Of a stretch of 64,000 nt of DNA, positions 1 through 10,011 are shown piece by piece (the stretch's first letter is position 1; every line of letters begins with the position of its first letter). The translations under genes and the position numbers were made by a program. This DNA is from Marinifilum sp. D714. GTDB lineage: Bacteria > Bacteroidota > Bacteroidia > Bacteroidales > Marinifilaceae. Location of the stretch: contig NZ_JALPNU010000009.1 of the NCBI RefSeq assembly GCF_030851345.1, forward strand, positions 1 through 64,000, given 5' to 3'. The notes under the pieces are model-generated. The model ran no database searches and was not told the origin of the DNA. It saw only the letters and a list, made by a program, of their open reading frames with translations.

Positions 1-23
1 TCGTAGGTTTCGTGATCAGTCAT
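1..23 (-). CDS. Start of a leftward gene cut by the window edge
   Basis: On the minus strand an ATG at 23-21 opens a frame reading MTDHETY before the window ends. It sits about 25 nt downstream of a well-formed Bacteroidota promoter at 48-78. Only seven codons are visible, so no product can be named. The call rests on the promoter and the open frame alone. Confidence 0.4.
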
Positions 24-47
24 CTTTGTGTTTCAATTTTACTCGTA

Positions 48-78
48 CAAAGATGTGTGTTTAGAAGTTTCCCCACAA
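48..78 (-). promoter_or_regulatory. Promoter for the left-edge gene
   Basis: The minus strand carries CATCTTTG (55-48), one mismatch from the Bacteroidota -7 box TAnnTTTG. A TTG lies at 78-76 with a 20-nt spacer. The predicted start of transcription is a few bases before the ATG at 23. Confidence 0.45.
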
Positions 79-127
79 GTTTTTTACTTGATCCTAGCTA
101 TGCACGATGATGATATCAGCAAATAGC

Positions 128-161
128 AAAAAAAAATCGCCACCGGATGAAGGGTGACGAT
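128..161 (-). terminator. Rho-independent terminator of the first tRNA-Arg unit
   Basis: Minus-strand hairpin ATCGTCACC / GGTGGCGAT (136-161) around a TTCATCC-containing loop, followed by nine T residues. It lies 52 nt downstream of the tRNA at 214-287. It has the same loop as the terminator at 405-435, with paired base changes in the stem. Confidence 0.75.
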
Positions 162-213
162 TTCTTAACCTGGAAGGGTGGAAGCCCCTTTGCTCCAAGA
201 AAGATTTTTAGAG

Positions 214-287
214 TGAACACGGAGGGAGTCGAACCCCCAACCTCCACAGCCGTAATGTGGTGCACTATCCAGTTATGCTACGCGTCC
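214..287 (-). tRNA. tRNA-Arg (anticodon ACG), copy 1
   Basis: The minus strand folds as a full cloverleaf: acceptor GGACGCG paired with CGTGTTC, D arm GCAT/GTGC, anticodon stem CCACA/TGTGG with loop TTACGGC (anticodon ACG), and T arm GGGGG-TTCGACT-CCCTC. The discriminator base is A, and CCA is not encoded. The first A of the anticodon is normally converted to inosine by TadA so that CGU, CGC and CGA are read. The mature sequence is the same as copy 2. Confidence 0.95.
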
Positions 288-311
288 GTTGGTCTCTTAA
301 AAAAGAGGCTG

Positions 312-344
312 CAAATATAGCAGTTTAAATTTTATTGATGCAAA
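312..344 (-). promoter_or_regulatory. Promoter of tRNA-Arg copy 1
   Basis: The minus strand has TATATTTG (319-312) as the -7 box and TTTG (344-341) with a 21-nt spacer. A short AT-rich hairpin (CTCTT/AAGAG) lies between it and the tRNA. Confidence 0.65.
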
Positions 345-404
345 CGAATTTGCATTTTTTTTGTCATTACATTTCAGAAATGACTTCTTTCAAAAAGAAA
401 GATT

Positions 405-435
405 TAAAAATCGTTACCGGATGAAGGGTAACGAT
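405..435 (-). terminator. Rho-independent terminator of the second tRNA-Arg unit
   Basis: Minus-strand hairpin ATCGTTACC / GGTAACGAT with the loop shared with the first copy, followed by a short T run. Relative to copy 1, one stem pair changes from C-G to T-A and a neighbouring T-G becomes T-A. Pairing is therefore kept while the sequence drifts. It should stop read-through into copy 1. Confidence 0.7.
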
Positions 436-487
436 TTCTTAACTTGGAAGGGTGGAAGCCCCTTTGCTCCAAGAAAGACTTTTAAAG

Positions 488-561
488 TGAACACGGAGGG
501 AGTCGAACCCCCAACCTCCACAGCCGTAATGTGGTGCACTATCCAGTTATGCTACGCGTCC
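488..561 (-). tRNA. tRNA-Arg (anticodon ACG), copy 2
   Basis: The same 74-nt cloverleaf as 214-287: acceptor GGACGCG, anticodon loop TTACGGC, T-loop TTCGACT, discriminator A and no encoded CCA. It is transcribed leftward from its own promoter at 581-612 and is followed by its own terminator. The two genes therefore appear to be independent units, not one transcript. Confidence 0.95.
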
Positions 562-580
562 GTTTTCCTTAAAGGCGCTG

Positions 581-612
581 CAAATATAGGGGTTTTAGCT
601 TGTTTTATGCAA
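581..612 (-). promoter_or_regulatory. Promoter of tRNA-Arg copy 2
   Basis: The minus strand has TATATTTG (588-581) and TTG (612-610) separated by 21 nt, the same layout as the promoter of copy 1. The sequence around the boxes differs between the two copies. Confidence 0.6.
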
Positions 613-894
613 GCCTTTTTTCTCTTTTTTTTGAAAGTTTCTTTGGTAAATATTCTAAGCGGTTTGTAAGTAGAAACTTACAAAATAAAATATTTTTTCA
701 ATTGACGCCTTATTCTGTATTTACTTTCATTTTTAACATGCCTTTAACAAGAATTTATGCTAGTTGCTCGGGAATATTTCCTTAAATTTATTTGGAATAA
801 AAACAAATAGTGTATTGAGATTGTATTCCATACTGTGAATCTCTCATTCAAATCGATTCAATAATTTTAAATTATCAAATAAAAAACGGAAAAT

Positions 895-1494
895 ATGAAA
901 CGAACCATTTTAAGAAAAACAGCATTCCTTGTGGTATTGGCTTTTGTTTTTACAATTAGTGCTAGTGCTGATGGTGGAAGCAAGAAATTAAATAGTGAAA
1001 AAAGTAAGGTTGAGTGGTTGGGTAAAAAAGTAACTGGTGAGCACTCAGGAATCATAAAAGTGTCCGAAGGAAGTTTGATGCTAAATGGAGACAAGCTTGA
1101 AAAAGGGAGCTTTGTGGTTGACATGACATCAATTGAAAATACCGATATTAAAGATGATGGCTATAAAGCCAAGCTGGAAGGACATTTAAAATCGGATGAT
1201 TTCTTTGGTGTAGAAAAATATCCCGAAGCAAAATTTGAAATGCTGAAGGCTAAGAATTTGGGCGATGGAAGTTATGAAGTACATGGTAATATCACCATTA
1301 AAGGCATTACCAAGCCAATTAGTTTTAATGTACATATGCATCATCATGGCAACGATTTGCACGTTAGTGGTAAAATTGTGATTGACCGAAGCCAATTTAA
1401 TGTGAGGTATGGATCGGGAAGTTTTTTCGATAATTTGGGAGACAAAACCATATATGATAATTTTGAATTGACCTTAGATCTGTATTTACAATAA
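895..1494 (+). CDS. YceI family periplasmic protein
   Basis: A 199-residue protein with an N-terminal signal peptide (residues 1 to about 25, ending near SASADG). One YceI-like domain fills the rest. Family landmarks are the early SKVEWLGKKVTGEHSG stretch, LEGHLKSDDFFGVEKYPEA in the middle and GNITIKGITKPISF near the centre-end. YceI proteins are small lipocalin-like beta barrels that bind isoprenoid or other amphipathic lipids; the ligand here is unknown. It ends at a clear terminator and stands as a single-gene unit. The family call is firm, the role is not. Confidence 0.9.
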   Translation: MKRTILRKTAFLVVLAFVFTISASADGGSKKLNSEKSKVEWLGKKVTGEHSGIIKVSEGSLMLNGDKLEKGSFVVDMTSIENTDIKDDGYKAKLEGHLKSDDFFGVEKYPEAKFEMLKAKNLGDGSYEVHGNITIKGITKPISFNVHMHHHGNDLHVSGKIVIDRSQFNVRYGSGSFFDNLGDKTIYDNFELTLDLYLQ

Positions 1495-1510
1495 GCGTTT
1501 GATAATAATT

Positions 1511-1541
1511 AAAACCGAATTCAAAATGAATTCGGTTTTTT
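1511..1541 (+). terminator. Terminator after the YceI gene
   Basis: AAAACCGAATTC and GAATTCGGTTTT form a long perfect stem around AAAAT, continuing into a T run. It is 16 nt after the stop codon. Confidence 0.85.
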
Positions 1542-1656
1542 CTTGATAATATCTCTGCATTAATCATCTTAAATAATTAGTTAATAAAGGAATGCTTTTT
1601 TCATATTGTAAATAATTGTATTTTAATAAGGTTAAATCCACTTAAACCCTACTTGT

Positions 1657-2841
1657 ATGAAGCGAAGTATATTTGCTACATTATTATTGATTTTTTGTGT
1701 GAGTAGTTTATTTGCAAAGGTTAATCCTAAAAACCTTATTAATGCCAATGTATATTCTACAATTTTAAAGGAAAATAGAGACTTGCAAATTCTATTGCCA
1801 AATGAATTCAAAGATACTTATTTTAGTTACCCGGTTATTTATTTGCTGGATGCTGAGTCTAACTTTGCCACAGGTGTTGAGGTGCTGAGTTTTTTGATGG
1901 ACAATCATTTTATTCCCCCTCATGTTGTAGTTGGCATACCCAATACAGATCGATTTAGAGATATGACACCGGTAGATTCGGTTTTGAATAAAACCATATT
2001 TCCGAGCAGGGGTGGAGCCGATACCTTTTTGCAAGTTCTCGAAACGGATATCTTTCCATTTGTAGCAAAGGAGTACCGAGGCAGTTCTCGTCGTTTGGTA
2101 ATGGGGCATAATTATAGCGGATTGTTTGTAATGCATGCCTTTCTCTCACGTCCCGATATGTTTGATCGATACATGGCTTTTAGTCCAATTCTATGGTGGA
2201 ATGATACGGCCATGCTTCATGATATGGACCTGTTTTTTACGAAAAACTCCAGCGTACGCAAGCATTTGTTTATGAGCTTTGCCAAAGAGGCTAAAAATAT
2301 GCTGGAAGCTTGTAAAGAGCTTACCAAATTATTGGAAGAGAAAGCACCTGTAGATTTAAAGTGGAAATATGAATGGATGCCCGATGAAGATCATTACAGC
2401 TTGTATAGAAAAAGTTTAATGAGAGGGATGGAAGTGATCTTTAAGGATTACAAATACCCAAGTGTTGAAGATTTGGCAAATGGTGGTGTAGGAAGTGCAA
2501 ATGGTTTTTTACGAGATGTTATGCTGAATTATGGTAGAAAGGAAAAATTACCATACTCTTTGCTGGAAAGCGTTTGTTTGCAATTAAAGCAAGAAGAAAG
2601 ATATGATGAAGCCATAAAGTTTTTAACCTACACATCGGTTAATTATCCTGAAAGGGCAGAACCATACTTTTATGCCGGTGAAATTTATGAATCTACAAAT
2701 AAACCAAAGCAGGCATTTAAGTTTTATGAAGCAGCACATCAGAAGGATAAGGGAAGATGGGATTATGAGCAAAAGTACCTGGCAATTCAAAAACTATTGA
2801 AAGAATTGCGTAACAAGGAACAAAACAAAGCTTCACTTTAA
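1657..2841 (+). CDS. Secreted esterase-fold protein with C-terminal TPR; nucleophile Ser replaced by Asn
   Basis: 394 residues with a signal peptide (1 to about 20). Residues 30-270 resemble the putative esterase family (alpha/beta hydrolase, as in esterase D and siderophore esterases): YPVIYLLDAE near 58-67, FPFVAKEYR near 133-141, and DEDHYSLY as the likely histidine region. The segment that normally reads GHSFGG is GHNYSG at 150-155, so the catalytic serine position holds Asn152. Residues 295-380 look like tetratricopeptide repeats (YDEAIKFLTY, AEPYFYAGEIY). A binding or scaffolding role without hydrolysis is therefore possible, or Ser154 may act instead; neither can be decided here. Confidence 0.8.
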   Translation: MKRSIFATLLLIFCVSSLFAKVNPKNLINANVYSTILKENRDLQILLPNEFKDTYFSYPVIYLLDAESNFATGVEVLSFLMDNHFIPPHVVVGIPNTDRFRDMTPVDSVLNKTIFPSRGGADTFLQVLETDIFPFVAKEYRGSSRRLVMGHNYSGLFVMHAFLSRPDMFDRYMAFSPILWWNDTAMLHDMDLFFTKNSSVRKHLFMSFAKEAKNMLEACKELTKLLEEKAPVDLKWKYEWMPDEDHYSLYRKSLMRGMEVIFKDYKYPSVEDLANGGVGSANGFLRDVMLNYGRKEKLPYSLLESVCLQLKQEERYDEAIKFLTYTSVNYPERAEPYFYAGEIYESTNKPKQAFKFYEAAHQKDKGRWDYEQKYLAIQKLLKELRNKEQNKASL

Positions 2842-2895
2842 TACTTTGGATAATAAAAAATATATACTCTCGTTGTAGTAATTAAATTGGATTGA

Positions 2896-3450
2896 ATGAA
2901 AGGAATATTTTTTACTGAATTGCTGGAAATGGCAGAAAGAGAGTATGGCTCTCAGGCGGTAGACAAAATCATTCCATTTTTGGAGGTTGGAGATCATGGT
3001 GTGTTTAATGCCAATATGGATTATCCTTATACACAATTTCATGATCTAATCCATCGTCTGGCGAATGAAGTTCGAATTGCTTCAACCGATTTGACCAAGC
3101 TTTACGGAGAGTATCTATTCAGTCGCCTGATTATAATCTATCGTCCACATTTTGCAGGAAATTCGGATATTTTCGAATTCTTAGAACAGATCGACTATTT
3201 TATTCATGTAAAACTTCAAGCCGATTTTCCTCACCAAGGCATTCCTGGCTTTAAGGCAGAAAGGATCAGTCAAAACAAATTTGCAGTAAGTTACCAGTCG
3301 AAATATGATCTTATCGATCTGGCTATCGGGTTATTTATGGGCTGTCAAAAGTTCTTTAATGAAGATCTAACGGTTAGCGCCGAAATAAAAACCGAATTCG
3401 AAAAGGAATGGGTCTATTTTACCTTAAACAAATCAAATGTCCTAGTTTGA
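2896..3450 (+). CDS. H-NOX-like haem-NO-binding domain protein
   Basis: 184 residues, a single domain. The opening MKGIFFTELLEMAEREYG, the helix LYGEYLFSRLIIIYRPHF (69-86) and IHVKL with His104 near the usual proximal position match the HNOB/H-NOX fold. H-NOX proteins bind haem and sense NO or O2, passing the signal to a kinase or cyclase partner. The canonical YxSxR haem-propionate motif appears as YQSKY (133-137), so its arginine is replaced by Tyr137. No partner kinase is adjacent. Its last 9 nt overlap the end of the convergent gene at 3442. The fold is probable; haem binding is uncertain. Confidence 0.7.
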   Translation: MKGIFFTELLEMAEREYGSQAVDKIIPFLEVGDHGVFNANMDYPYTQFHDLIHRLANEVRIASTDLTKLYGEYLFSRLIIIYRPHFAGNSDIFEFLEQIDYFIHVKLQADFPHQGIPGFKAERISQNKFAVSYQSKYDLIDLAIGLFMGCQKFFNEDLTVSAEIKTEFEKEWVYFTLNKSNVLV

Positions 3451-4854
3451 TTCCATATTGTGGAAAGTATAGAAGCTGGTTTTTCCCGCTTTTATAATCA
3501 CCTGTACCTTGTGATTGTTCACGGAACCATCTGGAGAGCTAACTTGTAGGTTTAAGTTGTTCTCACCTTCTTTCAATCTTATTCTTTTGTAATGGATACT
3601 ATGAGGCAATGTTTGCCAGTTTCTGGTATCGGCTTTCTCGGTTACTGCATTTAAAAGGCCAACAAACATTCCTAATGTGTCATCTTTGCTGCGGGCATAA
3701 TTTTCCAAAGCTTTTTTAGTTGCCAGGCGCAATAAGGAATTTGCCATTTCTCTTAGCATTCTATCGCGAAGAGATTTAAAGGCAATGGCATTAATATCCT
3801 CTGCTTTTTCCAATGGATAATGGATTGTATCGTTCACCAGAATAGAAGCATTGGTATATATTGGCATTCTTTCCCGGTATTTTGGGAATGCGACTCTAAC
3901 AAATTCCAAATCGTTTAATGAATTTCTCTTGTCGCTGTCCATATTGCCAACATAGAAAGGAAAACTAACATCTTCCCCTTCGTTTACCATGGTAAGGTAT
4001 CCATCTCTGCTATTTAGCGCACTAAAGTTAATGCTCCATTCATCTTTTACCGGGCCCAAACCTGTAAGCCAAATAAAAATTAAATCCCCTTCATCTTTAT
4101 TGCTTTTAATAAAATCGAAGCCAAATTTTTCTTTGTAAAATTCGTACTCCTGATTTAAACCGGTTAGGTAAGCAGTTCTTAGCATATCCTCTTTAAGTTG
4201 TTGAGGAGCAGGAGTGCCAAAGTTTTTGGTGTAATTTTCTTCGTAAATCTTAAAAGCATTGCGATATGCAATAAAGGCATTGTTATAATCCTTTGAAGAA
4301 TCATAAATTAAGCCCATTAGAATGTGAGCAAAAGCATCATCGCTGTAGCGGTTTTTATAGTTTCTTGGGTACTTGTCATTTAAAGCATAAAGCTTTTCGT
4401 TTACCCTTCGGCATTCAATTAATGCAGATTCGGTATTGCCCAATTCCAAATAGCTTAAAGCTTTGTAGAAATTTAGCATTACATTTTCGAAATCTTCAGG
4501 GATGTATGGTTTTGTTGCCGGATTGGTTAGCAATGCCAAGGCTTCGTTGGCAATGTTTTTTCTCTGGTCTTCAATGAACAGGTCAGCTTGATTAAAATAA
4601 TCCGTAGCCTTTTGGTAATCTTGTTGCATCCATGCAAGAGTACCCTTATTCAAAAGGTATAGAGAACGATTTTTATTTCTTTTGTTTTTTGGATCCTGAT
4701 CAAGTGTTTTTTCGGCATTGGCAATATCTCCATTAAGGAAGTACTGATTGAATGCCTCGTTTTGTGCATAGTAAGTTGCACATCCTGAAAAGAATAAACT
4801 GCTAACAAATAGAATTAAAATAAAGACCTTGTTTGTAGGAAGCATATTGTTCAT
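3442..4854 (-). CDS. TPR lipoprotein, COG3014-like
   Basis: 470 residues with a lipoprotein signal ending FFSGC (Cys25). Residues 30-240 carry TPR-like helices (NKGTLAWMQQDYQKATDYF; ALSYLELGNTESALIECRRV). The C-terminal half is beta-rich and ends in a cell-envelope-like domain. The layout matches the COG3014 lipoproteins often found beside LpoB-type penicillin-binding-protein activators. It lies 48 nt downstream of such a gene (4903-5499) on the same strand. This suggests a shared outer-membrane-anchored role in peptidoglycan synthesis, which is inferred from pairing only. Confidence 0.75.
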   Translation of the reverse strand: MNNMLPTNKVFILILFVSSLFFSGCATYYAQNEAFNQYFLNGDIANAEKTLDQDPKNKRNKNRSLYLLNKGTLAWMQQDYQKATDYFNQADLFIEDQRKNIANEALALLTNPATKPYIPEDFENVMLNFYKALSYLELGNTESALIECRRVNEKLYALNDKYPRNYKNRYSDDAFAHILMGLIYDSSKDYNNAFIAYRNAFKIYEENYTKNFGTPAPQQLKEDMLRTAYLTGLNQEYEFYKEKFGFDFIKSNKDEGDLIFIWLTGLGPVKDEWSINFSALNSRDGYLTMVNEGEDVSFPFYVGNMDSDKRNSLNDLEFVRVAFPKYRERMPIYTNASILVNDTIHYPLEKAEDINAIAFKSLRDRMLREMANSLLRLATKKALENYARSKDDTLGMFVGLLNAVTEKADTRNWQTLPHSIHYKRIRLKEGENNLNLQVSSPDGSVNNHKVQVIIKAGKTSFYTFHNMESN

Positions 4855-4902
4855 TGCCGAAGTAGAGAAGAGAAGGGAAGACGAATCTTCCCTTATTAAA
4901 CT

Positions 4903-5499
4903 TTATCGATTAACGTATTTCTTGATTTTTTTATCACCCATCCAAACCAATTCGTTTGTTTCAAGATTAGTTAATTCAAGATTTAATTGGTAATATCTTA
5001 CCTTTTCTTTCTTGTAACTATCAATAATAGAGGTGATGTCTCCTTGAAGGATAAAGTCAGCTCCTAATTCACGTCCCCATTTTTTAATGGTTTCCTTAGA
5101 AGCGAAATCTTGTTGATCTGCTCTTTCTTGTCTCAATTCTTCTCTTTTAGCACCAGCTTGAACCAAGCGCACACGGCCGTCGTTCAAAATTGCTTTTTCA
5201 ATGTCTTTGATATAAGTATCAGCATCGATATGCTCAGAGCTTTTGTTCATGATTAAACCAACGGTTACCACTGGTTTTTTATTGAACTCTTTTTGATAAT
5301 CAGAAATCCAACCTTGATTAAGTACCTGATCAATTAAAGCTTCGGCAGCCAGTTTGGAATCGGTATCGTTCCAACGGCCACTTAAATCAATTTGCTGATC
5401 TGGAGAAACTCTTGTTACTTGTCTTGAACATGAAGCAAAGCTTATCACTGCAAGAGCGAAAACAAATAGGCGAAATGAGTGTTTCATATAACTAATCAT
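4903..5499 (-). CDS. LpoB-like penicillin-binding protein activator lipoprotein
   Basis: 198 residues with lipobox FASC (Cys24). The mature part has the LpoB/TolB-N-like alpha/beta fold: SGRWNDTDSKLAAEAL (about 40-55), KPVVTVGLIMNKSSEHID, the stretch FASKETIKKWGRELGADFIL and a final NLETNELVWMGDKKIKK. In Proteobacteria LpoB reaches from the outer membrane to activate PBP1B. The Bacteroidota target is not established. An in-frame ATG four codons in (5487) is an equally good start. It is probably co-transcribed with the COG3014 gene at 3442. Confidence 0.85.
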   Translation of the reverse strand: MISYMKHSFRLFVFALAVISFASCSRQVTRVSPDQQIDLSGRWNDTDSKLAAEALIDQVLNQGWISDYQKEFNKKPVVTVGLIMNKSSEHIDADTYIKDIEKAILNDGRVRLVQAGAKREELRQERADQQDFASKETIKKWGRELGADFILQGDITSIIDSYKKEKVRYYQLNLELTNLETNELVWMGDKKIKKYVNR

Positions 5500-5557
5500 T
5501 TTTGTTTGTAAAATTCAATTTAAGTGTAACTATTAAACTTTTTTTAGAAAACAATAT

Positions 5558-6451
5558 TTATGCCATACTATTAATCTCTTCCTTTAAATTATTTAGTTTT
5601 TTGTAAAGTGATTCGCTTACCGGAACCAGAGGAAGTCTTAAGTTGTTCAATATAATTCCTTTTTGATGAAGTATGGCTTTTACACCTGCAGGATTACCTT
5701 CTTCAAAAATACCTTTAATGATATCGAAAAAAAGATAATGGGTTTGTAAAGCTTCGCTTTTTCGTTCTAATGCTTGTGTCACCATGCTGCTAAACTCATT
5801 CGGAAAAGCATTACCAATAACCGAAATTACTCCTGAAGCACCCAATTGAATCATTGGATAAGTAAGCGCATCATCGCCTGATATTAGCATGAAATGATCA
5901 GGTTTGTTTTTGATGATTTGCATGATCTGTTCCATATTACCAGAAGCTTCTTTAACTGCGATAACATTATTCAATTCATTGGCAATACGAATGGTGGTAT
6001 CGGCATTGATGTTAACACCAGTTCTGCCCGGAACATTGTAAATGATTACAGGCACCGGACTTGCTAAAGCGATTTCTTTGTAATGTTGGTAAATTCCTTC
6101 TTGACTTGGTTTGTTATAGTACGGCGCAACCGATAAAATTGCATCGATTTTGTCAAAAGAATTGAATTGATTGATTTGTTCAACAACTTCTCTGGTATTG
6201 TTGCCTCCAAATCCTACCACCAATGGTACTCGATTGTTATTGATTTCAATTACAGAGTTGATTACAGCTGCTTTTTCATCTTTAGATAAGGTTGCTGCTT
6301 CTCCTGTAGTTCCCAATACTACCAAATAGTTTACCCCATTGGTAATTTGAAAATCTACAAGCTTGTGTAAAGAATCGAAATCAACATCACCATTGTCGAG
6401 AAATGGGGTAATAATGGCAATTCCTGTTCCTTCAAATTTATTAAGTGTCAT
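5558..6451 (-). CDS. dapA: 4-hydroxy-tetrahydrodipicolinate synthase
   Basis: 297 residues, the normal DapA length. It condenses pyruvate with aspartate semialdehyde in the first committed step to meso-diaminopimelate and lysine. Visible active-site features are GTTGEAATL (47-55), Tyr138 in IIYNVPGRTGVN with Arg143, and the Schiff-base Lys167 in VKEASGN. It starts 1 nt after the stop of the DUF6913 gene, so the two are translated from one message. It supplies DAP for cell wall, which fits the LpoB-type gene downstream. Confidence 0.97.
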   Translation of the reverse strand: MTLNKFEGTGIAIITPFLDNGDVDFDSLHKLVDFQITNGVNYLVVLGTTGEAATLSKDEKAAVINSVIEINNNRVPLVVGFGGNNTREVVEQINQFNSFDKIDAILSVAPYYNKPSQEGIYQHYKEIALASPVPVIIYNVPGRTGVNINADTTIRIANELNNVIAVKEASGNMEQIMQIIKNKPDHFMLISGDDALTYPMIQLGASGVISVIGNAFPNEFSSMVTQALERKSEALQTHYLFFDIIKGIFEEGNPAGVKAILHQKGIILNNLRLPLVPVSESLYKKLNNLKEEINSMA

Positions 6452-6452
6452 C

Positions 6453-6995
6453 TTAGTCTTTTTTTATTAGTGATAGGTAGTTAAGGCTTTCTGTTATTAA
6501 ATTATCAATGGATTTATTATTTCCCTGATTAATCATTAAATCCAAACGACCACTTTGATCCGATGCAGCACCCACTTTACAAGCCGCAGCGGACAATTCT
6601 GCCAGGTATCTAAATGAAATGTGATCCGAATCAGACAAGATAAATAGCAGATCGAATCTTTGGTTCATAAAGTTGATTAACTCTTCAGAAATTGGATGCC
6701 CCGACCATTTTACATCCTTATTGGTATAAAAAATGATCTTTTGAGCTACACCAAAATCAGGTAATTCATTTGCATTTATCCAGCCAACAGCTTGAACGTC
6801 ATACCCTTTTTTGCTTAAATCATCGGAAAACTTCTTCACCCTTGGATAATTCTTATCATCGAGAGTATCGAATAGAATTCCAATGTTTTTTGCACTTTGC
6901 AAATTATGAAATTCTTTTTTTCTTGGATTTTTGCTTAGTTTATTATTAATAATACGATTAGCAAGCTTTTCTTTGATATTTTGGATAAAACTCAT
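6453..6995 (-). CDS. DUF6913 family protein upstream of dapA
   Basis: 180 residues, no signal peptide. It starts MSFIQNIKEKLANRIINNKL and has an alpha/beta pattern with IGILFDTLDDKNYPRVKKF (about 38-56) and FDLLFILSDSDHISFRYLA (about 113-131). It resembles the small cytosolic DUF6913 family of Bacteroidota, commonly placed directly before dapA as here. No function is known. The tight coupling to dapA implies a link to lysine/DAP synthesis or simply shared growth-rate control. Confidence 0.75.
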   Translation of the reverse strand: MSFIQNIKEKLANRIINNKLSKNPRKKEFHNLQSAKNIGILFDTLDDKNYPRVKKFSDDLSKKGYDVQAVGWINANELPDFGVAQKIIFYTNKDVKWSGHPISEELINFMNQRFDLLFILSDSDHISFRYLAELSAAACKVGAASDQSGRLDLMINQGNNKSIDNLITESLNYLSLIKKD

Positions 6996-7101
6996 TTTCA
7001 GAATACTAGTTTAAATTCAGACTTGTCGTCAAGAGGCTTTAGTTTACAAACTTATTTGAAATGACAAGTTATGAAAAATTTTTAAGCCTAATTTATGTAG
7101 C

Positions 7102-7689
7102 CTATTTATATTTTTTAGGAGATTGATAACCACCGTTAAAAACTTTCCCAGGCTTTATTTTTATCTCCTTTGCAAGATCATTCATGTTTTTTGCACTAAT
7201 GCTTTTACAAGCTTTAATTGCAATTTTTGCACAAGCTAAAGTGTCCTCAAGTGCATCATGATGCTTTAAGGGAATATCAAATAGATGTGCTAGAGTATTG
7301 AGTTTATGATTGGGCATGCTTGGCCACAAATACTTGCTTATTTGAACGGTACACATGTAATCAAAGTTTGGATTTGGAATCCCATAGGTTTCCAAACAGG
7401 CACGTAGTACGGAAACATCGAAACTTGCATTGTGTGCAATTACCATACTATCTTGTAAGTAATCCTCCATTTCGTCCCAAATGTAATTAAAGCTTGGTTG
7501 GTTGGCTACATCATCTTCAGTAATGCCATGTATGCTAACATTAATGGGATGAAAGTACATTTCAGGAGGTGAAATTAACCATTCCCGACTGTCAATAATT
7601 ACACCATTTTCAACTTTAACCAAACCAAGCGAACAGGCAGAATTTCTTTTGCCATTGGCGGTTTCAAAATCAATTGCGGTAAAATTCAT
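7102..7689 (-). CDS. DnaQ-like 3'-5' exonuclease
   Basis: 195 residues. It is a DEDDh exonuclease: Asp7 and Glu9 in IDFETAN, Asp91 in AHNASFDVSVL, then His144 and Asp149 in HHDALEDTLA. The roughly 25-residue C-terminal tail ending YQSPKKYK is outside the catalytic domain. Such stand-alone proteins proofread or trim DNA ends, and the exact partner is unknown. It lies 14 nt downstream of ligA on the same strand, so both are likely made together for DNA repair or lagging-strand work. Confidence 0.88.
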   Translation of the reverse strand: MNFTAIDFETANGKRNSACSLGLVKVENGVIIDSREWLISPPEMYFHPINVSIHGITEDDVANQPSFNYIWDEMEDYLQDSMVIAHNASFDVSVLRACLETYGIPNPNFDYMCTVQISKYLWPSMPNHKLNTLAHLFDIPLKHHDALEDTLACAKIAIKACKSISAKNMNDLAKEIKIKPGKVFNGGYQSPKKYK

Positions 7690-7703
7690 ATGCTATACCT
7701 GAC

Positions 7704-10011
<2,308 letters not shown>

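Larger units (their letters stand above)
128..561 (-). repeat. Tandem duplication of a tRNA-Arg + trailer + terminator unit
   Basis: Segments 128-287 and 405-561 are near-identical direct copies about 274 bp apart. Each has a tRNA-Arg, a 52-nt trailer and a terminator. The trailer can fold: CTTGGA pairs with TCCAAG (TCCAGG in the first copy, still pairing through a G-T), and inside it AAGGG faces CCCTT. The sequence upstream of the tRNAs is much less alike than the trailers, apart from the promoter boxes. Confidence 0.85.

Noticed and set aside
361-669. Open frame running through the second tRNA-Arg copy on the plus strand
   Set aside because: It reads across the antisense of a tRNA and its terminator; the repeat in the other copy breaks the frame. 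No coding signal.
600-785. Small 61-codon frame upstream of the YceI gene
   Set aside because: It starts in the tRNA promoter region and has AT-driven composition with no recognisable features.
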